Shown piece after piece: positions 50,499 to 59,520 of a DNA stretch of 64,000 bases. A program made the translations under genes and the position numbers. Every line of letters begins with the position of its first letter. Within the stretch, counting starts at the first letter, position 1. Origin of the DNA: Gammaproteobacteria bacterium (GTDB lineage: Bacteria > Pseudomonadota > Gammaproteobacteria > Steroidobacterales > Steroidobacteraceae); NCBI GenBank assembly GCA_021773365.1, contig JAJFKF010000020.1, positions 62,001-126,000 of the forward strand, in the 5' to 3' direction. The notes beneath the pieces are model-generated. The model had not been told where the DNA came from. It ran no database searches and worked only from the letters and a program-made list of their open reading frames with translations.

Positions 50499-51233
50499 CT
50501 ATCGGCTGATCCAGATCAGGGTAGCCATACGCCCGCAGCGCCCGTCACGCCGATGGGAAAAGCAGGCCTCGCGCTCGGCAAAGGTGCAGCGGTCGCCGCC
50601 GTATACGGCCTCGATGCCAGCCCGGCGCAGGCGCTGACGGGCCAGGTCGTACAGGTCGGCCTGCCAGCGTCCGCGGTCGTTGGCTGCAAAGGCGGCGGCA
50701 GCGGCTGGATCGGCGGCGATGAACGCGTCGCGGACCTCTGCACCCACTTCGAAATGCTGCTGACAGATCGCCGGGCCAAGCCAGGCCAGGATGTCGTGCG
50801 GCGGCGATGCCAGCGCCGCGATTGTCGCCTCCAGCACGCCGGCGACCAGGCCTCGCCAGCCGGCATGGGCCGCGCCTACCCTGCGCCCATCGATGGTGGC
50901 GAACAGGACAGGCAGACAGTCCGCCGTGAGCACGGCGCAGATCACCCCCGGCTGCGCGGTCACGGCCGCATCGGCCTGTCGATCCATGGGGCCGGTCGCA
51001 TCGAGATCCAGGGTTCGTGCACCATGCACCTGTTCCAGCCAGCTGGGCTCCTGATGCAGCTTCAGGGCTGCCCGCACACGGCTGCGGTTCTCAGCCACCA
51101 AGCCCGGCTGATCGCCCACATGGCCGGCGAGATTCAGGCTGTCGTACGGAGCCTGGCTGACACCACCCGGGCGCAACGTGGTCACCGCCCGCACCGCTGG
51201 CGGGGCCGGCCAGTCGGGGGCAACGAAATTCAC
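50499..51233 (-). CDS. pgeF: Purine nucleoside phosphorylase/laccase-domain protein (YfiH)
   Basis: 244 residues from GTG 51233, whose GTGA overlaps the rluD stop. DUF152 family: FVAPDWPAPPAVRAVTTLRP, QVHGARTL, AVLTADCLPVLFATIDG, AAHAGWRGLVAGVLEATIAA give the zinc ligands (His, Cys, His). Members are now associated with purine nucleoside phosphorolysis and with removing wrongly incorporated Ser from peptidoglycan precursors. rluD-pgeF order is conserved in gammaproteobacteria. Confidence 0.93.
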   Translation of the reverse strand: MNFVAPDWPAPPAVRAVTTLRPGGVSQAPYDSLNLAGHVGDQPGLVAENRSRVRAALKLHQEPSWLEQVHGARTLDLDATGPMDRQADAAVTAQPGVICAVLTADCLPVLFATIDGRRVGAAHAGWRGLVAGVLEATIAALASPPHDILAWLGPAICQQHFEVGAEVRDAFIAADPAAAAAFAANDRGRWQADLYDLARQRLRRAGIEAVYGGDRCTFAEREACFSHRRDGRCGRMATLIWISR

Positions 51234-52204
51234 GCCTTCTCCGCGGCACCATCCCGACGCAGTGCGGCCAGGAGTTGGCGCAGATCGCGCGGAACGGGCG
51301 CCTCCCACTTCATCGCCCGGCCGTCGCCGGGATGCTCCAGCGCCAGCTGCGCCGCGTGCAGCGCCTGGCGTGGAAACCCATGCAGCGTCTCCAGCAATCC
51401 CGGCGTGGCGCCGCGGGGCATGCGCAGACGACCGCCATAGGTGCGATCACCCACCAGCGGGTGGCCGATATGCGCCATGTGGACACGGATCTGATGTGTA
51501 CGGCCGGTTTCCAGCTTGACGCGGACATAGGTGTGGGAGCGGAAACGCTCGATCACCCGGTAGTGCGTCAGCGATTCGCGCCCGTCTGCGCGCACTGCCA
51601 TGCGCAGCCGGTCAGTGCGGTGGCGGCCGATGGGCTGCTCAACCGCGCCGCCGGCTGTCATGACGCCGGTACACACTGCCAGATAGTGCCGCTCGAACTC
51701 CCGCGCCTGCAGGCGTTGCACCAGCGCGGTATGCGCCGCCAGCGTGCGCGCCACGACCAGCAGGCCGCTGGTGTCCTTGTCGAGGCGATGGACAATGCCC
51801 GCGCGGGGCAGCGCCGCCAGCGCCGGATCATAGTGCAGCAGCGCATTCTGCAGGGTGTGGTCACGATTGCCGGCGCCTGGATGCACCACCAGTCCGGCGG
51901 CCTTGTTGATGACGATCAGCCACTCATCGGCATAGGCCACATCGAGATCGATGGGCTGGGCGGGCACTTCCCGACCCTCATCGGGGGCATCGGGCTGCGC
52001 CTGCACCACCACCCGTTCGCCGCCCGCCACCGCGTCGCGCGGCCTGGGCGTGCGCCCATCCAGCTGCACTTTTCCCGCCTCGATCCAGGCTTTCAGCCGC
52101 GAACGCGAGTACTCCGGCAGCAGGCGGGCCAGCACCTGGTCCAGCCGCTGCCCGGCCTGCTCGGCGGGAATTTCCAAATCGTGGGTATGGAACTGAATGC
52201 TCAT
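51230..52204 (-). CDS. rluD: 23S rRNA pseudouridine synthase RluD
   Basis: 324 residues from ATG 52204. N-terminal S4 RNA-binding domain (RLDQVLARLLPEYSRSRLKA), catalytic domain with PRAGIVHRLDKDTSGLLVVA containing the catalytic Asp, and EFERHYLAV, GRTHQIRVHMAHIGHPLVGD. Isomerises U1911, U1915 and U1917 in helix 69 of 23S rRNA (numbering of Escherichia coli). Divergent from bamD with 61 bases between the starts. Confidence 0.95.
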   Translation of the reverse strand: MSIQFHTHDLEIPAEQAGQRLDQVLARLLPEYSRSRLKAWIEAGKVQLDGRTPRPRDAVAGGERVVVQAQPDAPDEGREVPAQPIDLDVAYADEWLIVINKAAGLVVHPGAGNRDHTLQNALLHYDPALAALPRAGIVHRLDKDTSGLLVVARTLAAHTALVQRLQAREFERHYLAVCTGVMTAGGAVEQPIGRHRTDRLRMAVRADGRESLTHYRVIERFRSHTYVRVKLETGRTHQIRVHMAHIGHPLVGDRTYGGRLRMPRGATPGLLETLHGFPRQALHAAQLALEHPGDGRAMKWEAPVPRDLRQLLAALRRDGAAEKA

Positions 52205-52265
52205 GTCCTCATCGAAGCCCGGCACGGCTATACTGCGCCGCCTTATAACTCACGGGAGGTGCCGC

Positions 52266-53072
52266 GTGGCATCCCTGGACGAATCACAGCCAAAAATTTC
52301 TTCCCTGCTCCTGGTTTTCGCGCTTGCCATGGCGCTCGGCCTGCTTGGCGGCTGCCGCCATGCCCGCGATACCGAGCTATCCGATCCGGATACGCTGTAT
52401 CGCACCGCCAAGGCCGCCATGCGCGCAGGCGACTTCAGCAAGGCCATCACCAACTACGAGACCCTGGAGGCCCGTTTCCCCTTCAGTCCCGCCTCGCGCC
52501 AGGGCAGGCTGGACCTGATGTTCGCCTACTACAAGAGCCATCAGCCCGAATCGGCTATCGACGCGGCCGACCAGTTCATCCGCGAGAATCCCACCCATCC
52601 GCGCGTGGACTATGCCCATTTCCTGAAGGGAATGGTGTATTTCGAGCGCGCCCCCCGCGGCTTCGGCAGCTGGTTCGACGCCGATCCCGCCCAGCGCCCG
52701 CCCGCCGAAGCGCGCCGCTCCTTCGCCTCCTTCCAGACGGTGGTACAGCAGTATCCGCAAAGCCAGTACGCCCACGACGCACGCAAGCGCATGATCTACC
52801 TGCGCAATCGCCTCGCCGACTACGAAGTGGCCGTGGCCCGCTACTACGTGCGCCGCGGCGCCTGGGTGGCGGCGCTGGCGCGCGCAAAGTTTGCGGTGGA
52901 GACCTACGACGGCGCACCGGCGGTGCACGAAGCGCTGAAGCTGATGATCACCAGCTACCGCGAACTGGACATGGCCGAGCTGGCTGTGCAGACCGAGAAG
53001 GTCTTCCGTGAGAACTTTCCCACGGATTCGCAGGAGCTGGAAGTCGACAAGCCCTGGTGGCGGTTCTGGTAA
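52266..53072 (+). CDS. bamD: Outer-membrane assembly lipoprotein BamD
   Basis: 268 residues from GTG 52266, supported by GGAGGT seven bases upstream. Lipoprotein signal (ISSLLLVFALAMALGLLGGC; lipobox Cys 30), then five TPR-like repeats (TLYRTAKAAMRAGDFSKAIT, PESAIDAADQFIRENPTHPR, MIYLRNRLADYEVAVARYYV). Essential periplasmic partner of BamA for folding beta-barrels, including the TonB receptors in this window. Ends in KPWWRFW. Conserved placement opposite rluD. Confidence 0.96.
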   Translation: MASLDESQPKISSLLLVFALAMALGLLGGCRHARDTELSDPDTLYRTAKAAMRAGDFSKAITNYETLEARFPFSPASRQGRLDLMFAYYKSHQPESAIDAADQFIRENPTHPRVDYAHFLKGMVYFERAPRGFGSWFDADPAQRPPAEARRSFASFQTVVQQYPQSQYAHDARKRMIYLRNRLADYEVAVARYYVRRGAWVAALARAKFAVETYDGAPAVHEALKLMITSYRELDMAELAVQTEKVFRENFPTDSQELEVDKPWWRFW

Positions 53073-53081
53073 ATCGCCGCG

Positions 53082-54359
53082 CTAGCGGCTGATCCCGATC
53101 TGTTCGAGCGCCCGGTCCATCCTCGGATCGGGCCCGCCCCCACCGGTGAAAGCTGCAACGATCTTCCCCTCCCGGTCGATGATGTACTTCGTCGGCAGCA
53201 GCTTGGCGCGGTATTCCGCCGCGACACTGCCCTCGGCGTCATAGGCAAAGTTGAAGCTGTATCGATTCGTGCGGCGTGCAACCCAGTCACGATACTTGTC
53301 CTCTGTGTCCCCGGTGCAGATCGACAGCACCACCACGCCCTGCGCCCTGGTGTCCTGAAGGAGCTGCTCCACATAGGGCATGGTGGCCTTGCAGGCACTG
53401 CACCAGGTGGCCCAGAAATCGATGATGACCGCATGGCCGCGCAGATCACTGAGCTGCACCGGGCCACCCTTCCAGCCTTCGACGGTGAAGTCCGGCGCCA
53501 TGGTACCGACCGCCAGCAGCTCGGGCGGCGGCTCGCCACGATTCGCCTCGCGCACCGTGGGTGTGAGCTGCAGCTGCGTGGGATCATCAAAGGAACGGAT
53601 CTCATAGCGGCGCCCACTCAGCTCGATCACCTCATCCAGACGCCAGATCTCGTTTGTGCCCTCGCCACCTGGCCGCACACTCTTGAAGGTGCCGTCGCCG
53701 TCCAGATCCACCATGACCAACGGCGCGGGATTCTCCCCATCCCTGGGTGCAGCAAGGTCCTGCACCATCGCGCCGACGGCAATGGTGCGCGATTCGCCGG
53801 CCACGGTCACGGTGCCTGCCCACACGGATTGATTGAAAATCATCAGCCGTGGACGGCCGTGAATCTTTGACAGCTCCAGCGCACAGTGGTGTCGTACGGG
53901 ATCCTGCCCCACCCAGGTGCCGTCCAGCCCGACGGTCGCGATGAAACGGGTCCTGCGCTCCTCCCCGATCTGCATTGCCTCCCGGTCGCTCCACGCCACC
54001 TCGGGATCATCCGTGAGGTCGCCGTTGCGATTGGCATCGATGTACAGAACCGAGTGCTCACCATCCTCCTCATCGACCACGACCAGATAGGGCGCCTGCT
54101 CGGCGTTGCCGATACGGAAGCGCCCGTACAGGGGCCGGGCCTGATAGACCGGCTCCTGCAAAACGCCGGCCGGCCTTTGCGGCAGCAGATCCACGAAGGC
54201 CGACTGCTGCATCATCGCCCACTTCGGATTGGCGGTTTCGAAACCCAATTGAGCGCTCAGTGTGCCGTCTTCAGCGGCCACCACGGCCTGCGTGCCGGCA
54301 AACGCCGCGACGGCCAGCGCCTGAGCAATGGCGATGCGTAACGAACTGGCGGACCGCAC
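53082..54359 (-). CDS. TlpA-like thioredoxin with large N-terminal domain (module 4)
   Basis: 425 residues from GTG 54359; its start overlaps the receptor stop (TAGTG). Signal peptide (IAIAQALAVAAFAGTQAVVA), then about 240 residues of beta-rich sequence with two calcium-loop-like motifs (YIDANRNGDLTDD and MVDLDGDGTFKS), then a TlpA domain (VIIDFWATWCSACKATMPYV, cis-Pro loop KLLPTKYIIDREG). The N-terminal part is unlike the helical ones in modules 2 and 3. Translationally coupled to the receptor, so a direct functional partnership is likely. Confidence 0.87.
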   Translation of the reverse strand: MRSASSLRIAIAQALAVAAFAGTQAVVAAEDGTLSAQLGFETANPKWAMMQQSAFVDLLPQRPAGVLQEPVYQARPLYGRFRIGNAEQAPYLVVVDEEDGEHSVLYIDANRNGDLTDDPEVAWSDREAMQIGEERRTRFIATVGLDGTWVGQDPVRHHCALELSKIHGRPRLMIFNQSVWAGTVTVAGESRTIAVGAMVQDLAAPRDGENPAPLVMVDLDGDGTFKSVRPGGEGTNEIWRLDEVIELSGRRYEIRSFDDPTQLQLTPTVREANRGEPPPELLAVGTMAPDFTVEGWKGGPVQLSDLRGHAVIIDFWATWCSACKATMPYVEQLLQDTRAQGVVVLSICTGDTEDKYRDWVARRTNRYSFNFAYDAEGSVAAEYRAKLLPTKYIIDREGKIVAAFTGGGGPDPRMDRALEQIGISR

Positions 54360-57300
54360 TACTTGAAACTCTTGCGCAGCGAGAGCGTGTAGCGCCGCAG
54401 CCGTGCATCGCCGTAGTGGCTGTAGGTCGGGCGCGGCGCCGCCGGCTCGGTATCAGCCAGAATGGGCGGCAGCTTGTCGAACAGGTTCTGAATGCCCAGG
54501 GAGATCTCCGCGTCCGCCAGCAGGCCACCGAGTCCGGCAGCGCCACCATCGAAGCGCCAGGTGGCGATTAGGTCGTGATAAATCTGCCGTGGAATGGTGT
54601 CGGAGCCCTGACTGAGAATCGGATCGCTGGTGGGTTCCTGCGAATCGAATATCGAGTAGATGAAATAGGAATCGTAGAGCTGCGCGTTCCAGGCCAGTGT
54701 CAGCGGCCCACGATCCCAGGTCAGACCGATATTGCCGCGCCAGTCGAGCGGCCCGAAACTCAAACCAACCGTGTCGGTTACGGGCGCGAAAGGGGCAAGA
54801 CGATTGCGGTACATGGGCTGCAGAGTGGCCAGCGCATAGACATGAAAGCTGCCCCGGGCTGCGGTATCGAAACGATAGTCGACCTGAAGATCCCAGGCTT
54901 TGACCCGTGTTTCCGCGATATTGATCAGTGAGGCATCGATCTCCGTGACCAGGCCGACGGTTTGTCCCGAAGCCGGCGCGCCGCGGGTGATGCGATCCGG
55001 ATAGAACTCCTCGTAGTCGAGCAGGAACTGGATGTCCGGCGACTGGATCTCATCAACCTTTGAAATGCTGGTGTAGTCCACCGACAGCCGCAGGCCGGGC
55101 GCCACGCGCGGCGTGAATATCAGGCCCGCAGACCAGCTTTCGGAGTGCTCGGGTTTCAGATTCGGGTTGCCGCTGGTAATCAGGGTGTAGGGCTGTCCCG
55201 CATAGACGTCGGCGTCGCCGCGCCTGCGGTCGATGAAGCCGAATGGAAATTCGATCACGCTCGAACCGGGCACGATCTGCGTCACCGCGGGTGGCAGAAA
55301 ACCCGTACCGAAGCTGGCTCGCAGCGCCACATCCTCTACTGGCGACACCCGGAATCCCACGGTGTAGTCGGTGGAATCCATGCGGCTGGTGATGTAATTC
55401 AGTTCCGGCAGGGGCGCATCGCGCGAGGCGATCTGATAGCCCTGGCTGCCGTCACTTTCGGTTTCGTAGCGATCGTGCCGCACCGATAACTGCAATTGCA
55501 GCTCGCGCAACAGAGGACGCTGATTGCTGCGGCCGATCAGCGGCAGGTTGGCTTCCAGATGCGCGGAGTCGGCATTCTGCGAACGCTGCGGATAGAAGGT
55601 GAAAGCCTGGCGCCCGAAGCGATTGCTGTATGCCTCGGCAATCGCGTCCTGCATGACCTCCTCACGATGTTCGATCAGCGTCGACAGCGTTGCGGACCCA
55701 CCGGGCAATCTGAACACCGGCCCCGAGAAGCGCAACGTCGCATCGCGCAGCACGGTCTGGAACGGACCGCTGAAATCATTGGGCAAGGGCAGCAGGTAGG
55801 GCGTGAAATCCAATGGAAAGGTATTGCCTTCCTGCAGGACATTGAGCGCCGGCAGACCATCGCCGGGCGATACGCCGCTATCCAGCGCCGTCTGCGCGGC
55901 GCTGATCACGGCAATGCCGGTACCGGATGACTCGGTATGCGAGCGCCCCCAGGCATAGTCGATCTCACCCACCCAGTTTCCGGGCAGGCGGGCGATGATG
56001 CCGCCGGTCGCCCGCTCGGTGGTCGACTCACTGCGTGCCGGAAAGACCAGCCCTGGAGTGGGAAAGCGCACGCCGATGGTTTGCTGAAAGGGGTTGTTGG
56101 GCGCGTCGGCATCGAGGATGGCGAAACTCGGCACATTGGCGGTGGCGGAACGACCCTTGTTCTGCAGGCGCGTGAAATCCACAAAGGCTTCCACGCGCGC
56201 ACCGAACTCCCGCCGCACATTGATCGAGAATGAATCCTTCGACGGCGCGGCCAGCAGACCGCGTTCGCTGCCGTTCATGCCCGCTGGCATGTCGAGGTTG
56301 AATGCTCCAGCGCGCGCCCGCAACGCCGCCCCGCCATCTGAATTCGGGCCCGCATAGCCCAGCGGCAGGTGCGTAATGGTTGATCCCAGGGCGGCACCGC
56401 CATACTCATCGTCCAGGACCAGGTCATCACCAAAGATACTGCGAATGTTGGCCGTGGCGCCCAGTGGCGGCACGCTCATGTTCTCGATCGCGCCGCGATT
56501 GTTTTTCAGTTGCAGCGCAATCGCCCGCTCGGCCAGGTCACGATCACCCACAGTGAGAATGTTCGCCTCCTGATGCGTGGCGGCAATCATCACCTGCGTG
56601 CGACCACCCTCGAGGCTGAAGCCGGCATTGGCGTCCAGGCGCAGGTTGGCGGCATCGGTGTCGAAGGTATTGGCGTAGGTTGCCCGCGCGTCCACGCCGC
56701 GGAAGTCCCTGCGCATGACGATGTTGATCACGCCGCCCGTGGCGCTGCCGCCGTATATCCCGCCGGCGGTGGTCGGCAGCACCTCGATCCGCTCCACCGC
56801 CGCCATGGGAATGCCATTGATGTCCGGCTGGAAGGGCCGCCCGCTGGTGGCCACTCCGGGCACGCGCCTGCCGTCGATCAGGATCAATGTCTGATTCGTG
56901 CCCAGACCGCGCAGATTGATGCTGGAGCGGGTGGTGGCGCTACCCGGTCCCTGACTGCTGCTGCGCCCCCCGCCGTTGTTCATCGGCAGCTGCGTGCGCA
57001 GGAAATCTTCAAGATTCACCGACTGGGAGCGCTGTATCTCCTCGCGGCCAAACACCACGTAGGGCTGCGGCGCATCCTCGGTGCGCACCGCATCGGTATT
57101 GAGACTGCGCTTGCCCTTGACCAGTATCTCTGGAGTGCCACGTGCATCATCCGCCTGTCCGGCAGCCTGCTCTTCGCCCGCGGTGCGGGCCGGCTTCGCA
57201 GCCGTGTTCTCCTGACCCTCCACGCGCGCCATGCGCAGTGCCGCTCCGTCCGCGGCGCCCTGCTCCACCGCGCTTTGCTGACCCATCGGCCCGATGGCCA

Positions 57301-57682
57301 CGGTGCGATTGTTGACCGCGCGATAAGTCAGACCGGAGTCCTTCAGCAGCAGCTGCAGCGCCTGCTCCACGACATGTTCGCCATGAATGCCTGGCGTCTT
57401 CTTGCCGCTGACGGATTTTGACGGACCGAAGATCTGGATACCGGCCTGCTTGGAGAACTCCAGCAGTGCCGCATCCAGCGATTGCGGCTGGATATCGAAT
57501 CTGACCGCCGCTGCCAGGCCAGGCGAGGCGCCCTTCTCCTGCTCCTGGACTTCTGCCTGCTTCGAACTCTGGTCCGGAATCCGGTCCGATCCCTGACCCT
57601 GTTCCATGGCGGCGGCAGGCGCGGCAATGGCCAGCACTGCGGCGAGCGTCGGCATTGAAAGGTGCAACTTGAGTTTTCGCAT
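54359..57682 (-). CDS. TonB-dependent receptor with STN signalling domain (module 4)
   Basis: 1107 residues. Signal peptide (MPTLAAVLAIAAPAAA), STN domain (about 60-135, RFDIQPQSLDAALLEFSKQA), Ala/Gly-rich linker, TonB-box-like PEILVKGKR, plug (TRSSINLRGLGTNQTLILID, IEVLPTTAGGIYGGSATGGV) and barrel ending in RRYTLSLRKSFK. The final Lys after Phe departs from the usual terminal aromatic BAM signal. Divergent from its sigma factor at 57858. Largest of the receptors here. Substrate unknown. Confidence 0.92.
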   Translation of the reverse strand: MRKLKLHLSMPTLAAVLAIAAPAAAMEQGQGSDRIPDQSSKQAEVQEQEKGASPGLAAAVRFDIQPQSLDAALLEFSKQAGIQIFGPSKSVSGKKTPGIHGEHVVEQALQLLLKDSGLTYRAVNNRTVAIGPMGQQSAVEQGAADGAALRMARVEGQENTAAKPARTAGEEQAAGQADDARGTPEILVKGKRSLNTDAVRTEDAPQPYVVFGREEIQRSQSVNLEDFLRTQLPMNNGGGRSSSQGPGSATTRSSINLRGLGTNQTLILIDGRRVPGVATSGRPFQPDINGIPMAAVERIEVLPTTAGGIYGGSATGGVINIVMRRDFRGVDARATYANTFDTDAANLRLDANAGFSLEGGRTQVMIAATHQEANILTVGDRDLAERAIALQLKNNRGAIENMSVPPLGATANIRSIFGDDLVLDDEYGGAALGSTITHLPLGYAGPNSDGGAALRARAGAFNLDMPAGMNGSERGLLAAPSKDSFSINVRREFGARVEAFVDFTRLQNKGRSATANVPSFAILDADAPNNPFQQTIGVRFPTPGLVFPARSESTTERATGGIIARLPGNWVGEIDYAWGRSHTESSGTGIAVISAAQTALDSGVSPGDGLPALNVLQEGNTFPLDFTPYLLPLPNDFSGPFQTVLRDATLRFSGPVFRLPGGSATLSTLIEHREEVMQDAIAEAYSNRFGRQAFTFYPQRSQNADSAHLEANLPLIGRSNQRPLLRELQLQLSVRHDRYETESDGSQGYQIASRDAPLPELNYITSRMDSTDYTVGFRVSPVEDVALRASFGTGFLPPAVTQIVPGSSVIEFPFGFIDRRRGDADVYAGQPYTLITSGNPNLKPEHSESWSAGLIFTPRVAPGLRLSVDYTSISKVDEIQSPDIQFLLDYEEFYPDRITRGAPASGQTVGLVTEIDASLINIAETRVKAWDLQVDYRFDTAARGSFHVYALATLQPMYRNRLAPFAPVTDTVGLSFGPLDWRGNIGLTWDRGPLTLAWNAQLYDSYFIYSIFDSQEPTSDPILSQGSDTIPRQIYHDLIATWRFDGGAAGLGGLLADAEISLGIQNLFDKLPPILADTEPAAPRPTYSHYGDARLRRYTLSLRKSFK

Positions 57683-57723
57683 GATTTACCCCTGAATGCC
57701 CGCGTATGCAGGCCGGCCATGCC

Positions 57724-57759
57724 CACCTACAACGAGTGAACGCCCGAAAACGAAACCGC
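57724..57759 (-). promoter_or_regulatory. Candidate ECF promoter for module 4 receptor
   Basis: Read on the minus strand: GCGGTTTCGTTTT (57759-57747), 7 bases, then TCACTCGTTGTAGGTG (57739-57724). The same two blocks with the same spacing occur on the plus strand in front of the sigma gene, so the pair looks like two copies of one promoter pointing apart. A -35 GGTTTC and a -10 around CGTT would be 17 bases apart. Confidence 0.6.
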
Positions 57760-57800
57760 GCGCACCCTCAACCGTTGCCGGACGTACGGCAATCGACCCG

Positions 57801-57837
57801 GCGGTTTCGTTTTGCCTGCCTCACTCGTCTAAGGGTA
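57801..57837 (+). promoter_or_regulatory. Candidate ECF promoter for module 4 sigma gene
   Basis: GCGGTTTCGTTTT (57801-57813), 7 bases, TCACTCGT (57821-57828), continuing as CTAAGGGTA to 57837. It matches the receptor-side promoter nearly base for base and shares GTCTAAGGGTA with the module 3 sigma leader. The sigma ATG follows 20 bases later. This suggests autoregulation of the sigma gene together with the receptor. Confidence 0.6.
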
Positions 57838-57857
57838 CAGCGAGGCGTGTCAGCCAC

Positions 57858-58445
57858 ATGATCGACGATCCCATACCGCAAATGTCCGCCGGCAATCTGA
57901 ACAGCGAGCCAGGCGGCGCGCCTGAATCGCGCGTGCAGCTGGTGGAGCGGCTGTTCCGTGAGCACAACGACTCATTGCTGCGCTTCCTCGCGGCCCGGCT
58001 CGGTTCGCGACAGGAAGCACAGGAAATTGCCCAGGATGCCTACGTGCGGCTGCTGAAGCTCGACACGCCGGATGCGGTCAGCTACCTGCGTGCCTTTCTG
58101 TTCAAGACCGCCTCAAACCTGGCCGTGGACCGCCTGCGTACGCGCAGCTACCGCGAGCGGCCGGCCACCTGGGAGTTCTTTCGCCAACTGCCGGCAAACG
58201 GCACGCCGGAACGCGAGGTGGGCGGCCTGGAGGAAATGCGCCTGCTGCACCGGCTGCTGGCTGAACTGCCGCCGAAATGCCGCTACGCCTTTGTCATGAA
58301 TCGCATGCATGGCCTGGATGCCGCCACGCTGGCAAGAGACATGAACATTACGCCCACCATGGTGCGCCGGTACATCACCCGTGCGCTGCTTCACTGCAGA
58401 ATGGGCCTGGATGCGGCCACTGGAACTGCTCATGACGCCTCATAG
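57858..58445 (+). CDS. ECF sigma factor, FecI-like (module 4)
   Basis: 195 residues from ATG 57858. Region 2: LFREHNDSLLRFLAARLGSR, QEAQEIAQDAYVRLLKL, YLRAFLFKTASNLAVDRLRT; region 4: LLAELPPKCRYAFVMNRMHG and the helix-turn-helix DAATLARDMNITPTMVRRYI. The end overlaps the FecR start by 14 bases, as in module 2. Upstream in-frame codons to 57696 cross the promoter motifs and are not used. Confidence 0.92.
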   Translation: MIDDPIPQMSAGNLNSEPGGAPESRVQLVERLFREHNDSLLRFLAARLGSRQEAQEIAQDAYVRLLKLDTPDAVSYLRAFLFKTASNLAVDRLRTRSYRERPATWEFFRQLPANGTPEREVGGLEEMRLLHRLLAELPPKCRYAFVMNRMHGLDAATLARDMNITPTMVRRYITRALLHCRMGLDAATGTAHDAS

Positions 58446-59502
58446 TCGCCACGGTCACATGGCACAGTCCATTCGCCGGAGTCAGGAGGACCCTGTGCTG
58501 TCCGCCGCGGCGCAGTGGTTTGACTGCCTGCAGCATGAGGAACCTGGCGCGCGTGACCTGGCGGCGTGGCAGCAATGGCTGGCGCAAAGTCCCGCGCATC
58601 GCAGTGCCTTCGACCAGCTGCAGGACCTGTGGCAACGTCTCGGTGATGTGCCCTCCCCGCCGCTGGCCGGCAAGGCGCAGATGCTGGCGGACGAATACGA
58701 CGGCGACATGCCGGTGGCGCAATGGCTGGCACGCGGCAAGCGCAGAACAGCGCGATTTACCGGCCAATGGCGGGCAGCGGCGGCAGTACTCCTGTTTGTC
58801 GCGATTGGTGCCGCTGCTGTGTGGCCGCTGTGGCAAAAATACAGCGCGCCGCAGGTCACGGTATATGAAACCGACGCTGGCGAGCACCGGGACGTGCGGC
58901 TGCCCGACGGCTCGGCCCTGGCGCTGGGCGGAGGATCGCTGGCCTGGATTCAGTTCGAACCCGGTCGGCGCGAGGTCAGACTCGAACGCGGCGAGGCCTT
59001 TTTCGAGGTCGCCGCCGATCGCTCCCGTCCGTTTGTGGTACAGGCGGGCAACACCGCGATTACCGCAATCGGCACAGCCTTCAATGTCCGGCGCAGCGCA
59101 ACACGGGTGCAGGTCACCGTGACCGCAGGTGCGGTTGCAGTATCTCCTGATTCGTCCGATCCGCAGGCCGGACAGAGGCGCCTGGAGGCAGGGCATCAGG
59201 TGGTTGTGGATGCCAGCGCCGGAATGTCCGGCATCACCCGCGCCAGCACGCAGGCCGCCACGGCCTGGCGAACTGGCCGGCTGGAGTATCTGGATGAACC
59301 GCTGAAGTACGTTGTGGCCGATGTAAACCGCTACTCCCACGCGCAGATTCTGGTGGTCGATGCGCAGCTGGCGGAACTGCGCGTCACCGGCACGGTATTC
59401 GAGAACGATGTCGACGGCTGGCTGCTCAGCCTGGAGAAGTTCATGCCCGTGCGCGTGCGGCATCTGCCGGGCGGGGAAATCAGGCTGGAGCGGCAGGAAT
59501 GA
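58432..59502 (+). CDS. FecR-type anti-sigma factor (module 4)
   Basis: 356 residues from ATG 58432; ATG 58459 is an alternative. The 14-base overlap with the sigma gene equals that in module 2. DUF4880 N-terminus (AAQWFDCLQHEEPGARDLAA, AHRSAFDQLQDLWQRLGDV), membrane helix (about 120-140, AAAVLLFVAIGAAAVWPLW), FecR domain (LPDGSALALGGGSLA, RGEAFFEVAADRSRPF, AIGTAFNVRR) and C-terminal DUF4974-like part (LEYLDEPLKYVVADVNRYSH). Closest window relative is the truncated FecR at the left edge. Confidence 0.92.
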   Translation: MTPHSRHGHMAQSIRRSQEDPVLSAAAQWFDCLQHEEPGARDLAAWQQWLAQSPAHRSAFDQLQDLWQRLGDVPSPPLAGKAQMLADEYDGDMPVAQWLARGKRRTARFTGQWRAAAAVLLFVAIGAAAVWPLWQKYSAPQVTVYETDAGEHRDVRLPDGSALALGGGSLAWIQFEPGRREVRLERGEAFFEVAADRSRPFVVQAGNTAITAIGTAFNVRRSATRVQVTVTAGAVAVSPDSSDPQAGQRRLEAGHQVVVDASAGMSGITRASTQAATAWRTGRLEYLDEPLKYVVADVNRYSHAQILVVDAQLAELRVTGTVFENDVDGWLLSLEKFMPVRVRHLPGGEIRLERQE

Positions 59503-59520
59503 ATACGGCTGCGGGGCCGT

